From NCBI RefSeq assembly GCF_000423905.1, contig NZ_AUIW01000012.1, forward strand, positions 1 to 64,000: a DNA stretch of 64,000 nt, in the 5' to 3' direction. This DNA comes from Thermus antranikianii DSM 12462 (GTDB lineage Bacteria > Deinococcota > Deinococci > Deinococcales > Thermaceae). The position numbers were made by a program, and so were the translations under genes. Positions 62,343 through 64,000 of the stretch are shown here, piece after piece. A model generated the notes under the pieces. That model was not told the DNA's origin and ran no database searches. It worked only from the letters and a program-made list of their open reading frames with translations. Numbering within the stretch: position 1 is the first letter of the stretch; every line of letters begins with the position of its first letter.

Positions 62343-63467
62343 TTGGCTTTGGTCTATCTGGACTACGCGGCCACCACGCCCCTGGACCCCGAGGTCCAGC
62401 AGGCCATGCGCGAGGTGGAGGGAATCTTCGGCAACCCAAGCAGCATCCACCGCTTTGGCCAGGAAGCCAGAAGGGTGCTGGAGGGAGCCCGGGAGCGGAT
62501 CGCAAGCCTCCTGGGGGTGCGCCCCAGGGAGGTGGTCTTTACCAGCTCGGGTTCCGAGGCGGATGCCCTGGCCCTTTTGGGGGTGGCCTTGGCCAAGGGG
62601 AAGGGGCATGTGGTGAGCACGGAGGTGGAGCACTCCGCGGTCCTGGGGGCCTTGCGGCTCCTTGAGCGCCTGGGCTTTGCCGTGACCCGGCTCAGGCCCG
62701 ACCGCTTGGGCCTGGTTTACCCGGAGCAGGTGGAGGAGGCCCTGAGGCCCGACACCATCCTGGTGAGCGTCATGGCCGCCAACAACGAGCTCGGCACCCT
62801 CTACCCCATCCGGGAAATGGCCGAGATCGCTCACGCCCACGGGGCCCTTTTCCACACCGATGCCGTGCAGGCCGTGGGCCAGGTGCCTTTCCGGGTGGAT
62901 GAGGTGGGGGCGGACCTGGTTTCCCTAAGCGCCCACAAGTTCTATGGGCCGAAGGGGATTGGAGCCCTTTTGGTGCGCCAGGGGGTGGACCTCTTCCCCC
63001 TGGTGCCGGGCAAGCAGGAGGGGGGAAGACGGGGGGGCACGCAAAGCCCAGTCCTGGCCCATGGGATGGCGGTGGCCCTGGAGAAGGCCTTAAGGCTCTT
63101 GCCGGAGGAGTCCTCCCGGCTTCTCGCCTTGAGGCGGCGCCTCGAGGCGGGCTTGCTTTCCGTGGAAGGGGTGGAGCTCAACGGTCATCCCGAGCGCCGC
63201 CTTCCCAAGCTGGTCAACGTGACGGTGAAGGGCGCGGATGGGGAGGCCTTGCTTCTCGCCATGGACCTCATGGGGGTGGCGGTTTCCTCGGGCTCGGCCT
63301 GTTCGGCGGGAAGCCTCGAGCCCTCCCATGTCCTTCTGGCCATCGGACGCTCCCCAAGGGAAGCCCGGGCCTCCTTGCGCTTCTCCCTGGGACGCTACAC
63401 CACGGAGGCCGAGGTGGACCGGGCGGTGGAGGTCTTCAGGGAGGCGGTGGCCCGGGCGCGGGCCTAA
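62343..63467 (+). CDS. iscS: Cysteine desulfurase (IscS/NifS-type)
   Basis: This PLP enzyme mobilises sulfur from cysteine for iron-sulfur clusters and tRNA thiolation, possibly including TtuB. The 374-residue protein shows [14 protein letters not shown] at the start, [25 protein letters not shown], the PLP-lysine [10 protein letters not shown] and the active-site Cys loop [19 protein letters not shown] prefer the TTG at 62343 because AAGGAGGG (62331-62338) precedes it; an ATG at 62322 is also in frame. It overlaps its convergent neighbour's stop by 4 bases. No iscU is adjacent in the window. Confidence 0.92.
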   Translation: MALVYLDYAATTPLDPEVQQAMREVEGIFGNPSSIHRFGQEARRVLEGARERIASLLGVRPREVVFTSSGSEADALALLGVALAKGKGHVVSTEVEHSAVLGALRLLERLGFAVTRLRPDRLGLVYPEQVEEALRPDTILVSVMAANNELGTLYPIREMAEIAHAHGALFHTDAVQAVGQVPFRVDEVGADLVSLSAHKFYGPKGIGALLVRQGVDLFPLVPGKQEGGRRGGTQSPVLAHGMAVALEKALRLLPEESSRLLALRRRLEAGLLSVEGVELNGHPERRLPKLVNVTVKGADGEALLLAMDLMGVAVSSGSACSAGSLEPSHVLLAIGRSPREARASLRFSLGRYTTEAEVDRAVEVFREAVARARA

Positions 63468-64000
63468 GGCTGCCTTCTCGCAAACTCCTCGCGGAGTTCC
63501 CGCCTGAGGATCTTCCCCACGCTGCTTTTGGGCAGGGTGTCCCGGAACTCGATGATGCGGGGAACCTTATAGGCGGCGAGGTTTTGCCGGCAGAAGGTTT
63601 CGATGTCCTTTTCCGTGACCTTGCCCCTGTAGGCTTCCTTGAGGACGATGAAGGCGGCCACGGTTTCCCCGCGGTAGGGGTCGGGTACGCCCACCACGGC
63701 GGCTTCCTGGACGGCTTCGTGCTGGTAGAGGACCTCTTCCACCTCGCGGGGGTAGATGTTGTAGCCGCCGGCGATGATCATGTCCTTTTTGCGGTCGACG
63801 ATGTAGAAGTAGCCGTCCTGGTCCATTCGGGCCATGTCCCCGGTGAAGAGCCAGCCGTCCCTGAGGGCCTTTTGGGTTTCCTCGGGGCGGTTCCAGTAGC
63901 CCTTCATGATGTTGGGGCCTTTGACGACGAGTTCGCCCACCTCCCCGATGGGGACTTCCTTGCCCTCCTCGTCCACCACCTTGGCCTCCACGCTGGGCAG
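63464..64000 (-). CDS. Acyl-CoA synthetase (AMP-forming), C-terminal part
   Basis: This is the 3' portion of a fatty-acid or related acyl-CoA ligase; it continues upstream beyond the window edge. The visible 178 residues carry adenylation-domain motifs [19 protein letters not shown] (A7), [28 protein letters not shown] (A8) and the C-terminal lysine region [14 protein letters not shown] (A10). The chain length of the substrate cannot be told. The stop TAG overlaps the iscS TAA (CTAA at 63464-63467). Confidence 0.88.
   Translation of the reverse strand: MPSVEAKVVDEEGKEVPIGEVGELVVKGPNIMKGYWNRPEETQKALRDGWLFTGDMARMDQDGYFYIVDRKKDMIIAGGYNIYPREVEEVLYQHEAVQEAAVVGVPDPYRGETVAAFIVLKEAYRGKVTEKDIETFCRQNLAAYKVPRIIEFRDTLPKSSVGKILRRELREEFARRQP

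Overview
The window is a stretch of a Thermus chromosome. The evidence is very high GC (roughly 67-69 percent by eye), strong G/C preference at third codon positions, the TtuB-TtuA tRNA thermostabilisation pair, a long CTC/TL5-type ribosomal protein L25, an otsA-otsB-treS trehalose cluster with an adjacent GH13 alpha-glucosidase, and very compact gene packing. A Thermus-style TATACT/TAAGCT -10 element sits 6-8 bases before many start codons, which implies leaderless transcripts. I cannot resolve the species.

Layout. 1-1005: 3' part of a frameshifted DDE transposase. 1032-7258: peptide/nickel-type ABC importer operon (binding protein, two permeases, two ATPases). 7307-10223: acuB-acuC and ttuB-ttuA. 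10364-13378: a membrane protein and a PKD-containing lipoprotein. 13576-13733: tRNA-Val and tRNA-Cys with their own promoter and terminator. 13817-16164: a 2-phosphoglycerate-kinase-like protein with three ATP-cone-like repeats, plus three small membrane proteins. 16177-18321: hom-thrC. 18371-21597: queG, a phosphoesterase, lnt and tRNA-Leu. 21652-23084: two methyltransferases. 23091-29763: alpha-glucosidase, otsA, otsB, treS. 29878-33319: glycosyltransferase, CDGSH and CopZ-like Fe-S proteins, a TilS-TadA fusion and tRNA-Ser. 33341-35113: small conserved proteins. 35110-38335: leucine catabolism (mvaB, methylcrotonyl-CoA carboxylase beta) interrupted by an AT-rich foreign gene. 38360-40035: rnhA operon. 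40215-41129: lipoprotein. 41167-47141: guaA, luxS, mtnN, prs, rplY, pth, ddl. 47171-52108: a decaying sugar/glycerol region (transporter remnant, agaT, galT, broken glpK, intact glpD). 52105-58209: ftsH, TPR protein, DUF4388 protein, ruvB, panB. 58295-64000: ABC exporter, metal ABC transporter, Rrf2 regulator, iscS and part of an acyl-CoA ligase.

Functional themes are tRNA modification (TtuA/B, QueG, TilS-TadA, IscS as a possible sulfur donor), thermoprotective trehalose metabolism by two routes, the activated methyl cycle (LuxS, MtnN), and amino-acid, CoA and nucleotide biosynthesis. The accessory signals are the transposase, the orphan HEPN-like gene in the leucine operon, two less GC-rich lipoprotein genes, and the eroded galactose/glycerol genes.

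The most unusual signals are these. (1) The palindrome CCTCGAGG occurs nearly 60 times by manual count where only 2-3 are expected, and is missing from the transposase/transporter and glycerol segments. (2) A probable RnlA-like TBP/HEPN protein without an antitoxin sits inside a metabolic operon. (3) Two protein-coding genes each end exactly 22 nt inside a class II tRNA, using the D-loop as stop codon. (4) Many leaderless, nearly back-to-back divergent promoters and four convergent gene pairs whose stop codons overlap in CTAG or CTAA.
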